44,816 nt of DNA, taken from a virus. The notes under the pieces are model-generated. The model was not told the origin of the DNA, made no database searches, and was given only the letters and a program-made list of their open reading frames with translations. A program made the translations under genes and the position numbers. Of the stretch, positions 6,186 through 13,478 are shown in pieces; the stretch's first letter is position 1, and each line of letters starts with the position of its first letter. The DNA lies in the IMG/VR virus record IMGVR_UViG_3300044568_001552, positions 1 through 44,816 of that record; one strand, given 5' to 3'.

Positions 6186-6958
6186 AAAGGGCTATAGTAT
6201 ACTCTTTATATTTTGACGATAATTATTCTCAACATCATAACTATAAACAAATACTAAAATCAATATTAAGCATTAGAAAATTTTCTAATATAGATATAAT
6301 ATTTTTTTATTCTTCAAAATTTGATTTATCAAAAGAAAGTTTTTTTAATGATAATAATATAAGTTTAGTTCGGTTTAACAATGAGGATGTACTAGTTAGA
6401 TGGACAGATAAGATTCCAGAATACCCATGGAATAGGCATTTGCATCACAGATGGCACAATATGATAGAGTCATTAAAAAGATTTAATTTAGATCAAATTT
6501 TATATTTAGATACTGATACTATATTTTATAAAAGTCCAGAAGAATTATTTAATAAATATAACAAAGATATATTTTATTTAAAAAAAGAATTAGATGATAA
6601 AGTTGTAAACGATTTAACCTTAAGTTTAAATATAATGCCAGCGATAAATGATGGACAAATAATAGTTTCAAAAAATGCACTTGGACCACACATTGATTTT
6701 TTTATGACGATGCTTGTGGACAAAATTTCACATTTTACAAATGTTATATATAATGAATTAAATAATTCTAATGATCATATTTTATTTTGGAATATATCTC
6801 AGTATTCTGCATTTTCTGTTATTAAAGACTTAAATATACAGCATGAATATTTTGATGAAGATGATATATCTCTTGGCCTTAATTTTGACAAACAAGATAA
6901 AAATAAAATTTTTATACACCACTACTTTAGTTCTAATATGGCCAGGTACTATGAATAA
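6173..6958 (+). CDS. Putative GT8-like glycosyltransferase (261 aa)
   Basis: The N-terminal region has the fold pattern of GT-A nucleotide-sugar transferases: a start strand AIVYSLYFDD, a DIIFFYSS strand, and the metal-binding DxD motif as D113-T-D115 in ILYLDTDTIF. An NDGQIIVSK segment (compare the NxG/NSG region of GT8 enzymes) and C-terminal HH residues (IFIHHYF) follow. It is unusually rich in Asn, Ile, Lys and Asp, with stronger AT bias than the neighbouring structural genes, hinting at separate acquisition. It overlaps the oxygenase gene upstream and the methyltransferase gene downstream. It probably glycosylates a hydroxylated product, or a phage or host surface molecule. Confidence 0.7.
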   Translation: MDGLKRAIVYSLYFDDNYSQHHNYKQILKSILSIRKFSNIDIIFFYSSKFDLSKESFFNDNNISLVRFNNEDVLVRWTDKIPEYPWNRHLHHRWHNMIESLKRFNLDQILYLDTDTIFYKSPEELFNKYNKDIFYLKKELDDKVVNDLTLSLNIMPAINDGQIIVSKNALGPHIDFFMTMLVDKISHFTNVIYNELNNSNDHILFWNISQYSAFSVIKDLNIQHEYFDEDDISLGLNFDKQDKNKIFIHHYFSSNMARYYE

Positions 6959-7541
6959 GACATTAGATAGGCACATTCTTCAATCTAACATGTTTGAATA
7001 CTATTTTAACCTATGTGGAACTGATAAAGCAAGAGATCATGGATACCACGAAGCATACTCAAAACTGTTTAAAGATAGATATTCTGTTAAAAATATATTT
7101 GAAATAGGCATTGGCCTAGGATTTTCAAAAAATGCATGGAAAGTTTTATATCCAAATGCTAAATTATTTTTTGTAGACAACAATCTTGATTTCTTGATTA
7201 ATGAAGATGACGTATTTTCTTATTATGCCGATCAAAACAATATTGATACATTTAAAGACTTTAGATATAAGACTAATGAAATATTTTATGATTTAATAAT
7301 TGATGATGCTTCACATAACTTTGAATTAACATATAGCACATTTTTAGAAGTATCCCAATGGCTAAATTATGAAGGGGTATATATTATAGAAGATATTAAA
7401 GACTTAGACGTAGAAAAATGGAAGTCAAAATTAGAATCACAAATAAATAAATATGCTGTAGAATATATAGACTTAACAGATACTCATAAAACAGAATATA
7501 ATGATAGTTATCTAGTTATTGTTAGGAGGATAAGTGAATAA
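6951..7541 (+). CDS. Class I SAM-dependent methyltransferase (196 aa)
   Basis: Start at 6951 is chosen because it overlaps the previous stop (ATGAATAA), as is usual in this operon. The longer frame from 6843 runs inside the glycosyltransferase. Motif I is FEIGIGLGFS (residues 50-59), the acidic end of strand 2 is D76 (FFVDNN), and IIDDASH (116-122) is motif post-I/II. The CGTDK...HGYHEAYSKLF N-terminus occurs in methyltransferases linked to glycan biosynthesis, where a sugar or a hydroxylated carbon is O-methylated. It is followed by an oxygenase gene with an AGGAGG SD inside its 3' end. Confidence 0.75.
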   Translation: MNKTLDRHILQSNMFEYYFNLCGTDKARDHGYHEAYSKLFKDRYSVKNIFEIGIGLGFSKNAWKVLYPNAKLFFVDNNLDFLINEDDVFSYYADQNNIDTFKDFRYKTNEIFYDLIIDDASHNFELTYSTFLEVSQWLNYEGVYIIEDIKDLDVEKWKSKLESQINKYAVEYIDLTDTHKTEYNDSYLVIVRRISE

Positions 7542-8085
7542 AGAAGTTGGATTAATTAAAAATGTTTTAAACCCAAGAGACTTTGATAGACTTCGTATGC
7601 ATTTTAAAAATCACGAAGGATTAAAATCTGTGGGAACTGACGAGTTTGGCAGAAAATTAGCGGGAGATCAATCGGAGCCAATATTAAAAGAGTTTAGTGA
7701 AATACTGTTGCCAATAGCAAGAGAATACTTTGGAAGTCAGACTATGCTTCCATCATATTCATTATTTGCAGAGTATTCTGATGAAACTATTAGTCTTCAC
7801 AAGCACAAAGATGCAAATGCTTGCACATATACCCTTGACTTAGTTCTTTATCAAGGAGATCCTTGGGCCCTATATATAGATGGCAAAGCATATACAGCAA
7901 TGCCAAATGAAGCAATCATGTTCATGGGTGAAGAGTATGAACATTGGAGAGAAACCCTTTATAATAATACTGGTAAGATTGGAGTAGTATTTTTCCATTA
8001 TGTTGAACCAGATCATTGGTGGTTTACAAAAGGGCCAGAACATATTCAAGAAATTTTAAAAACAAAAAGAATGGAGCAAGAATGA
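7534..8085 (+). CDS. Fe(II)/2-oxoglutarate oxygenase-like protein (183 aa)
   Basis: GTG start 5 nt after an AGGAGG SD, overlapping the methyltransferase stop. A jelly-roll oxygenase pattern is present: iron ligands His91 and Asp93 (HKHKDANACTYTLDL), distal His137 (EEYEHWRE), and a final strand VVFFHYVEPDHWWF. It is similar in layout to the next protein (same H-x-D, HWR and EPDHW motifs), so the two are tandem paralogues. Both differ from the P4H-like protein at 5619. The substrate is unknown. Three oxygenase-like genes in one operon suggest successive oxidations or several substrates. Confidence 0.75.
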   Translation: MNKEVGLIKNVLNPRDFDRLRMHFKNHEGLKSVGTDEFGRKLAGDQSEPILKEFSEILLPIAREYFGSQTMLPSYSLFAEYSDETISLHKHKDANACTYTLDLVLYQGDPWALYIDGKAYTAMPNEAIMFMGEEYEHWRETLYNNTGKIGVVFFHYVEPDHWWFTKGPEHIQEILKTKRMEQE

Positions 8086-8774
8086 AAACTGTAGACACAA
8101 GATCAATTAAGAACTTCCTTCCAGCAGAACTATTTGAGAAGATAAAGAAGCAAATACTAGAAATGAATCTAGGACCTGATGGACCACACTTTTATCACAC
8201 CGTTGCAGGTAGATGGTTGGAAGAGGTACATTTTGATGCTGAAACAGAAGCAGAAATTTTAGAAATAGCAAAGAAGACATTTGGCTCCGAAACTATTCGT
8301 AGAGCAGGATTCCATACGGGTAGATACCAAAAACAAAACGGTGTCAAGCCACAACTATGGAAACACTATGATCAATCAGCCTGCCAGTATTCGCTAGATA
8401 TTTGTGTTGACAAAAACGTTGACTGGCAATTAGCAGTAGATGATGTTTTCTATGATGAGCAGCCAAATGACTGTATTGTTTTTTGTGGTAATGACAGTAT
8501 GCACTGGAGACCAGAGTTTCCATCAGAAGATGAAGACAAGTTTGTGCATCTACTATTTATGCAATTTGCAGAGCCTGATCACTGGGCATTTACTCCAACA
8601 GGACATGCTGAAAACTCATGGAAGTCTGATTTTAAATTTAGAGCAAAGATGGGGTATTGGTCACAGCCAGACTATAGTAACAATAGGCCAATCTGTAAAT
8701 GTTGTGATTACCGTCCCGTTCTAAACTTTGAAGAAAAGTATCAATTAGAGAAGCACCTATGGGAAACTCCTTGA
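8082..8774 (+). CDS. Fe(II)/2-oxoglutarate oxygenase-like protein with Cys tail (230 aa)
   Basis: Start at 8082 overlaps the previous stop (ATGA). The core matches the upstream paralogue: His95 and Asp97 (KHYDQSACQYSLDI), His141 (SMHWRP) and AEPDHWAFT. It has an extra C-terminal region of about 60 residues with CKCC (205-208), which may bind a metal. The paired genes look like a tandem duplication followed by divergence. It is the last gene of the modification operon and is followed by a bidirectional terminator. Activity is inferred from motifs only. Confidence 0.75.
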   Translation: MKTVDTRSIKNFLPAELFEKIKKQILEMNLGPDGPHFYHTVAGRWLEEVHFDAETEAEILEIAKKTFGSETIRRAGFHTGRYQKQNGVKPQLWKHYDQSACQYSLDICVDKNVDWQLAVDDVFYDEQPNDCIVFCGNDSMHWRPEFPSEDEDKFVHLLFMQFAEPDHWAFTPTGHAENSWKSDFKFRAKMGYWSQPDYSNNRPICKCCDYRPVLNFEEKYQLEKHLWETP

Positions 8775-8805
8775 TTTATTCTTTAGGTTAAAAATCAAAT
8801 AAAAA

Positions 8806-8829
8806 CCCCCAAGGATTTCTCCAAGGGGG
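8806..8829. terminator. Bidirectional terminator
   Basis: CCCCC (8806-8810) pairs with GGGGG (8825-8829), and GGA (8813-8815) pairs with TCC (8820-8822), with a symmetric AA/AA internal loop. An A-run lies on the left and a T-rich run on the right. It separates the plus-strand oxygenase operon from the convergent lytic transglycosylase gene. Confidence 0.75.
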
Positions 8830-8846
8830 TATTTTATTACCTAAAA

Positions 8847-9392
8847 TTATCTAGGAAACTTCTTCATCCATTCTTTGGTCTTTGGAGTAATACCCTTCCA
8901 AGAAGACCAGTCGTTTCCACCATTGGACATATAGTATGCAATCTCCGCATTTTTGACGGGATTAAACAATTCAGCGTTAGAGTCAAGATCAAACTTATCT
9001 CGTCTATCTGGACCCAGTGTATCAATCATATTAATTTGGAACATTCCATATGAGGAGTCCCCAGTCTTATGGTTTCCGTTAAATGCTAAGGGACGACCAT
9101 TAGATTCCTTCTTAGCAATAGCCCAGGCTACCACTAAGTCGTTGCCTGTAAATCCCACCAAAGAAAGCAACTTCTTTAATTCAATATCTGTAAGATTTGT
9201 TTTGTTTTCATAACGTTCTAACATTTTTGCTTTAGAAACAACAAAAGCCACCTTGTGGGTGGCAGCAGGGTTTTCAGCCTGTTTAATTAGTAAGTTGTTT
9301 TCCGTAGTTGATGCATTGGCAAAGTTGCTAAATGGTGCCACAACCCCAACCAATGCCAGGATTCCAATCCAAGCTTTTTTATCTCTTCTCAT
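8847..9392 (-). CDS. Secreted SLT-type lytic transglycosylase, probable endolysin (181 aa)
   Basis: The N-terminus has a positive MRRDKK segment, a hydrophobic core (WIGILALVGVVAP) and a likely signal-peptidase site after ANA at residue 27. The catalytic domain (about 80-175) has the goose-lysozyme/SLT pattern: Glu96 in AWAIAKKESNGRP, GDSSYGMFQIN, then NPVKNAEIAYYM and DWSSWKG. It should cleave peptidoglycan glycan strands, either at lysis or, if virion-bound, at entry. Sec export suggests it can act without a holin. It has its own minus-strand promoter, a hairpin at the predicted mRNA start and an AGGAGG SD. It may alternatively be a surface hydrolase that remodels host wall during infection. 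Confidence 0.8.
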   Translation of the reverse strand: MRRDKKAWIGILALVGVVAPFSNFANASTTENNLLIKQAENPAATHKVAFVVSKAKMLERYENKTNLTDIELKKLLSLVGFTGNDLVVAWAIAKKESNGRPLAFNGNHKTGDSSYGMFQINMIDTLGPDRRDKFDLDSNAELFNPVKNAEIAYYMSNGGNDWSSWKGITPKTKEWMKKFPR

Positions 9393-9417
9393 AATAAAAA
9401 CCTCCTAGAGACTAAAA

Positions 9418-9437
9418 ATGCTACTTGTTAGTAGCAT
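9418..9437 (-). promoter_or_regulatory. 5' hairpin at transcript start of lytic transglycosylase
   Basis: A perfect 7-bp inverted repeat (ATGCTAC, 6-nt loop, GTAGCAT). On the minus strand it begins 7 nt after the -10 element, so the mRNA should start with this hairpin. It could stabilise the 5' end or be an operator. Confidence 0.6.
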
Positions 9438-9443
9438 GTATTA

Positions 9444-9473
9444 ATTATAACATGAATTTGGCTTAAAAGTCAA
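9444..9473 (-). promoter_or_regulatory. Promoter of lytic transglycosylase gene
   Basis: On the minus strand: -35 TTGACT (9468-9473), an 18-nt spacer ending in TGT, and -10 TATAAT (9444-9449). It is one of the few sites here with both boxes. Confidence 0.75.
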
Positions 9474-9519
9474 ACTTTAGGTAACATTTTTATAACTTTT
9501 TAATTTCTATGTGGGAAAG

Positions 9520-9528
9520 TGGTATAAT
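9520..9528 (+). promoter_or_regulatory. Extended -10 promoter of second appendage block
   Basis: TGG-TATAAT, ending 10 nt before the ATG at 9539. No SD lies in the gap. It points away from the divergent transglycosylase promoter. Confidence 0.6.
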
Positions 9529-9538
9529 AATAAGTACT

Positions 9539-10066
9539 ATGGCTACTGGCGCAACTACAACTTATGATCTTCCTTATCCCGTTTTAACTGACCCTGTAAA
9601 TGTCCATGAGGATATTCAGTCATTAGCGGAGCGTATTGAAGATGTTATTTCAAACGTGGGTCTTCCTTTTATTTCACTTGAAGTTAGAAATACAACGGGA
9701 GCAACAATTGCAAAGGGAACTCCTGTATATATTTCAGGGTACTCAACAAAACCATTAATTGGAAAATGCGACTCAGACAACTTAGCAACTTTTCCAATGA
9801 TAGGAATAACACAGGCAGCAATTTCAACTGCTACAGATGGTGTTATTATTGTATCTGGAGTGTTTGAAAATGTTGATACTTCTTCTTATACCGCTGGAAA
9901 TATACTTTATGTTGCAAATGGTGGAGGTCTTACAAATTCAATTCCTGCTGGTGGATCAGGAGCAGTTGCAGTAGTTGCAAAAGTAAATGCTTCAACTGGA
10001 ATAATCGTAGTTGGACAACCAAAAGGCAATGGAACGTGGGGATCAATGAAAGCAGGTTTATCATAA
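9539..10066 (+). CDS. Tail appendage protein (175 aa)
   Basis: Start at 9539 is chosen from the promoter position; the in-frame ATG at 9509 lies upstream of the -10 element. The N-terminal 45 residues (DLPYPVLTDPVNVHEDIQSLAERIEDVI) are typical of actinophage tail-fibre attachment regions. The rest is a beta domain with 'LEVRNTTGATIAKGTPVYISG' and 'GVFENVDTSSYTAGNILYVANGGG'. This is a widespread phage fibre or capsid-decoration module of the DUF2190 flavour (recalled). It opens the second appendage block and is coupled to the next gene by TAATG. Confidence 0.6.
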   Translation: MATGATTTYDLPYPVLTDPVNVHEDIQSLAERIEDVISNVGLPFISLEVRNTTGATIAKGTPVYISGYSTKPLIGKCDSDNLATFPMIGITQAAISTATDGVIIVSGVFENVDTSSYTAGNILYVANGGGLTNSIPAGGSGAVAVVAKVNASTGIIVVGQPKGNGTWGSMKAGLS

Positions 10067-10479
10067 TGGCAACTTTAAGAGGTCAAGGCGCATCTACATA
10101 TGACATTGGTGAAGCACCACCATTTGTTAATTGGACTATTGTAAAAGGAGATACAGCATCCTTTATGGTCTATCTAACAGATGATACAAAGCAGCCTTTA
10201 AATATTCCTGATTGGACAATAGAGGCAGAATTTAAAAGACCAACCACAATAGTTGATCCTCAAATAATTACGGACACTGCAACTCTAATTTTTACAATTA
10301 ATCCAGCACAAGACCAAGATGATGAAGACGGAGAGTTTAAGATTAACCTAACTGCAGCCCAAACCGCACAGTTAAGAACAGATGATATTTTTGATATTGA
10401 GTTACGTCTTCCACAAAACACCCTTGTTTGGACGGTTGCCCAAGGCAAAATAACTCTTCTTGAAGATGTTACAAATTAA
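10066..10479 (+). CDS. Ig-like tail appendage protein, GDT family copy 3 (137 aa)
   Basis: Start at 10066 overlaps the previous stop (TAATG). It has the pattern WTIVKGDTASFMVYL...IPDWTIEAEF, then LTAAQTAQL...DIFDIEL and a closing GKITLLEDVT strand. This is a full BppU-N-like/Ig-like layout and a paralogue of the products at 1545 and 2825. Residues 78-95 are strongly acidic (QDQDDEDGEF). Its presence in both appendage blocks suggests it is the shared docking domain through which different fibres join the baseplate. Confidence 0.65.
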   Translation: MATLRGQGASTYDIGEAPPFVNWTIVKGDTASFMVYLTDDTKQPLNIPDWTIEAEFKRPTTIVDPQIITDTATLIFTINPAQDQDDEDGEFKINLTAAQTAQLRTDDIFDIELRLPQNTLVWTVAQGKITLLEDVTN

Positions 10480-10700
10480 TGGCAAGCGTTACAATAAAAG
10501 GCAATACTCCTGTTTTTACAAGAGTGGTTGAACCTGTTTCTTTTCCAAATGTAGAAATTGTTGACACAAATCGTGGGATAAGTATAAATTCACTCCTACC
10601 CTTTAGAATAAGATTTACAGCAATTAAGATACCTAACAGCCTTGGCAACATACCAGCAATTCCATTGCAGATAATTGGCTTCTCTAACTATATACTTTGA
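10479..10700 (+). CDS. Small appendage-block protein (73 aa)
   Basis: Coupled to the previous gene by TAATG. A 73-residue beta-rich, Ile/Pro/Val-rich protein (MASVTIKGNTPVFTRVVEP start). It occupies the same position after a GDT protein as the 187-residue gene at 3178 does in block one. It may be a shortened or degenerate version of that component, but sequence similarity is not obvious. Function unknown. Confidence 0.5.
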   Translation: MASVTIKGNTPVFTRVVEPVSFPNVEIVDTNRGISINSLLPFRIRFTAIKIPNSLGNIPAIPLQIIGFSNYIL

Positions 10701-10706
10701 AATATA

Positions 10707-10715
10707 TGATATAAT
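10707..10715 (+). promoter_or_regulatory. Extended -10 promoter, leaderless
   Basis: TGA-TATAAT, with the -10 ending 6 nt before the ATG at 10722. No SD is possible in the gap. Confidence 0.65.
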
Positions 10716-10721
10716 TCAGGC

Positions 10722-11168
10722 ATGGCGAAAATATCAATAGCAAACGTAAAGGCCCTGTTTCAGACAGGAGATAGACCAACTCAAGCAGACTATGTTGATT
10801 TAATTGACAGCGCATCTGCAAGATCAACAGATCTTGGTTCAGATGGTAATAACGAAGTAACAATTACTGGTATTGAGAACAGTACAATCTTTGATAATTT
10901 TACTGCCTCAGAATGGAGATCAGTTAAGTATGTGATCTCAATTAAAAAAACTTCTGGTGGTGCTAATAAATATTACACAACAGAATTAACCATAGTCCCT
11001 GACGGTACAAATGATAACGTCAGTGAGTATGGAACGGTAGACAATGATGGGAATATTGGCACCATTAGCGTCTCTAGGGCAGGAGATACAGTATCACTAA
11101 CTGTAGTTCCTGTGGGAGGACAAACCCCTATAACCTTACGCTACATGCGTACTGGTTTGAAGGCTTAA
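10722..11168 (+). CDS. Tail fibre/tip protein (148 aa)
   Basis: The N-terminus (KISIANVKALFQTGDRPTQADYVDLIDSA) is the short helical motif often found at the start of phage fibre subunits. The C-terminal about 100 residues ('WRSVKYVISIKK...YTTELTIVPDG...SEYGTV...ISVSRAGDTVSLTVVPV...LRYMRTGL') match the C-terminal domain of the fibre at 11184 (KYIVQMKK...IEILVAV...TEYANVQ...LLQVTAA...HRTYIEA). This is probably a shared receptor-binding or capping domain. It has a leaderless promoter. Confidence 0.65.
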   Translation: MAKISIANVKALFQTGDRPTQADYVDLIDSASARSTDLGSDGNNEVTITGIENSTIFDNFTASEWRSVKYVISIKKTSGGANKYYTTELTIVPDGTNDNVSEYGTVDNDGNIGTISVSRAGDTVSLTVVPVGGQTPITLRYMRTGLKA

Positions 11169-11183
11169 CCAAGGAGATAATAA

Positions 11184-12959
11184 ATGGCAACAGTAACAAA
11201 AGATTTTAGAGTAAAAGCGGGATTAGTTGTTGAAGGATCAACAGCAACCGTTAATGGAAAGAATATAGTCACAGCAGGCACAGTTGACGCTAAAGGTGAT
11301 TTAATTGTAGGTAGCGCAGACGACGCAGTAGCACGTCTCGGAATTGGAAGCAACGGACAGGTCCTCACAGCAAACTCTGGGGCAACATATGGAGTTGAGT
11401 GGTCAGCACCAGCAGCAGTTGGAGTATTCGGTTCAAGCATTGAGTTTGAAGGATCTTCAGCAAATGATTTTGAAACAACCCTTGCAGTAACAGACCCAAC
11501 AGCAGATCGCACAATCACACTACCAGACGCAACTGGAACAGTAGCACTTACTTCAGATGTTACAACACACGCAAACCTTACCGAAGCACATGGTGCAACT
11601 GGTGCTGTAGTTGGTACAACTAACACACAAACACTAACTAACAAAACTTTAACATCACCAAAGGTAAATGAAGATGTTGTTATGTCAGCAACTTCTACAG
11701 AACTTAACATTCTTGATGGTGCAACACTTTCAACAACAGAACTTAACTATGTTGATGGCGTAACTTCAGCAATCCAGACTCAGTTAAATAACAAGGCTGC
11801 TGGTTCAGATCTTACAACTCACACAGGTGCAACAGAAGCACACGGTGCAACTGGTGCGGTAGTTGGAACAACAAATACACAGACTCTTACTAACAAGACT
11901 CTTACAAGTCCAACACTTACAACTCCAGCACTTGGTGTTGCTACTGCTGACTCTATCAATGGTACAACTATTCCAAATACAAAGACTCTTGTTGTAACAA
12001 CAGATAAGTTAAACGTACTTGCAGCAACATCTTCATCAGAACTTGCTGGAATTATTTCAGACGAGACTGGTACTGGAGCACTTGTTTTTGCTAATACACC
12101 AACACTTGTAACACCAAATATTGGTGCAGCAACTGGAACATCTTTGGTTCTTTCAGGGGACCTAACAGTTAATGGTACAACAACTACAATTAACTCAACA
12201 GAAATCACAATTGATGACAAGAACCTTGTTCTTGGTGCAGTAGCAACTCCAACAGATGCAGGTGCAGACGGTGGTGGTCTTACTCTTAAGGGTGCCACAG
12301 ACAAGACTTTCAACTGGATTGATGCAACTGACTCATGGACATCTTCTGAGCACATGAATCTTGCTTCTGGCAAGGTATTAAAGATTGCTGGAACTGAAGT
12401 TCTATCAGCAACACAGTACACTGGAAATGCTGCAACAGTAACAAATGGTATTACTACAGCAAGCAAGATTTCAGCACTGGCTGCAACATCTTCTTCAGAA
12501 CTTGCAGGAGTTATCTCAGATGAGACAGGAACTGGTGCTCTAGTATTTGCTAACACACCAACTCTTGTTACTCCAGAAATTGGAGCAGCAACAGGTACAA
12601 CTCTTGTTCTTTCAGGAGCATTAACTGGAACAGCAGTAACACTTGCAAATTCACAGGTTGGAGATGCAACAGCAACTGCTGGAACATCAGCAACCACAAT
12701 TGATACATGGTCAGCAACAACATATTCTGCTGCTAAGTATATTGTTCAAATGAAAAAGGATTCAACTATTGAAGTAATTGAAATTCTTGTTGCAGTTACT
12801 GGAGAAAATGTTTACTTAACAGAGTACGCAAATGTACAAAGTGGTGATCAACTTGGAACAACAAATGCTGTCTACTCAGGTGGTAATGTTCTTCTACAGG
12901 TAACTGCAGCAGCAGCAGATACTGCTGTTAAAATCCATAGAACTTATATTGAAGCATAA
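11184..12959 (+). CDS. Tail fibre protein (591 aa)
   Basis: A good SD (AAGGAGAT) precedes the ATG. The N-terminus MATVTKDFRVKAGLVVEG is a common fibre attachment motif, shared with the product at 12979 ([12 protein letters not shown]). The shaft has the AKGDLIVGS/GSNGQVLTAN motif, an [19 protein letters not shown] unit, and several [14 protein letters not shown] units. [20 protein letters not shown] units and a TELNILDGATLSTTELNYVDG segment follow. The C-terminal 100 residues are the domain shared with the gene at 10722. Internal repeats imply a long trimeric beta-helical shaft, grown by unit duplication. Confidence 0.8.
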   Translation: MATVTKDFRVKAGLVVEGSTATVNGKNIVTAGTVDAKGDLIVGSADDAVARLGIGSNGQVLTANSGATYGVEWSAPAAVGVFGSSIEFEGSSANDFETTLAVTDPTADRTITLPDATGTVALTSDVTTHANLTEAHGATGAVVGTTNTQTLTNKTLTSPKVNEDVVMSATSTELNILDGATLSTTELNYVDGVTSAIQTQLNNKAAGSDLTTHTGATEAHGATGAVVGTTNTQTLTNKTLTSPTLTTPALGVATADSINGTTIPNTKTLVVTTDKLNVLAATSSSELAGIISDETGTGALVFANTPTLVTPNIGAATGTSLVLSGDLTVNGTTTTINSTEITIDDKNLVLGAVATPTDAGADGGGLTLKGATDKTFNWIDATDSWTSSEHMNLASGKVLKIAGTEVLSATQYTGNAATVTNGITTASKISALAATSSSELAGVISDETGTGALVFANTPTLVTPEIGAATGTTLVLSGALTGTAVTLANSQVGDATATAGTSATTIDTWSATTYSAAKYIVQMKKDSTIEVIEILVAVTGENVYLTEYANVQSGDQLGTTNAVYSGGNVLLQVTAAAADTAVKIHRTYIEA

Positions 12960-12978
12960 TTAGTGACGGGAGTCAACT

Positions 12979-13440
12979 GTGGCAACAACTAATAGAGACT
13001 TTAAGGTAAAGCATGGGCTATCCGTAGCCGAAGGCGGTACTTTTGGATCACCTGTCACAGTTGGCACTCCTACTGAAAATGCACATGCTGCTACTAAACT
13101 TTATGTAGATTCAAAACCAGTATTTGTTCCTGCACAATCAACAGAGCCAACAACTCCAGTAGATGGACAGTTGTGGTTTGATACAAATACAAAGCATTTA
13201 TCCATATATTCAGAAGATTTTGAAGAGTGGGTCATGATTGCGACTTTTGAAGATACCGCAAACCTAAGAGAGCACATCCACGATACTTCAATTGGTGGAA
13301 ATGGTCTTATTGTGAGTGTGTATCAAGATGCTGGATATTATGATGCAATATTTTCTTCATCTCAAGATGCTGGATACTATGACTTAAATGAGTGGGCAAT
13401 GACATGGAATGGCGGAATTGCAATAGATAATTTTAACTAA
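12979..13440 (+). CDS. Tail fibre-associated protein (153 aa)
   Basis: GTG start 20 nt after the previous stop with a GGGAG SD. The N-terminus [17 protein letters not shown] resembles the fibre at 11184. It is followed by '[16 protein letters not shown]' and '[27 protein letters not shown]', the standard small fibre/collar modules. Near the C-terminus the segment YQDAGYYD occurs twice, 20 residues apart, an internal duplication. Likely a tip or branching fibre subunit. Confidence 0.65.
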   Translation: MATTNRDFKVKHGLSVAEGGTFGSPVTVGTPTENAHAATKLYVDSKPVFVPAQSTEPTTPVDGQLWFDTNTKHLSIYSEDFEEWVMIATFEDTANLREHIHDTSIGGNGLIVSVYQDAGYYDAIFSSSQDAGYYDLNEWAMTWNGGIAIDNFN

Positions 13441-13445
13441 TTATC

Positions 13446-13454
13446 TGTTATAAT
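13446..13454 (+). promoter_or_regulatory. Extended -10 promoter of giant fibre gene
   Basis: TGT-TATAAT, 24 nt before the ATG at 13479. The leader carries a hairpin over the SD (see next feature). Confidence 0.6.
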
Positions 13455-13458
13455 ATAA

Positions 13459-13473
13459 CTACTAAAGGAGTAG
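13459..13473 (+). promoter_or_regulatory. Small hairpin overlapping the SD of the giant fibre gene
   Basis: CTACT (13459-13463) can pair with AGTAG (13469-13473), placing most of the AAAGGAG SD (13464-13470) in the loop and stem. It lies about 5 nt downstream of the -10, near the predicted +1. The stem is short, so any control of translation is uncertain. Confidence 0.35.
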
Positions 13474-13478
13474 CACAA

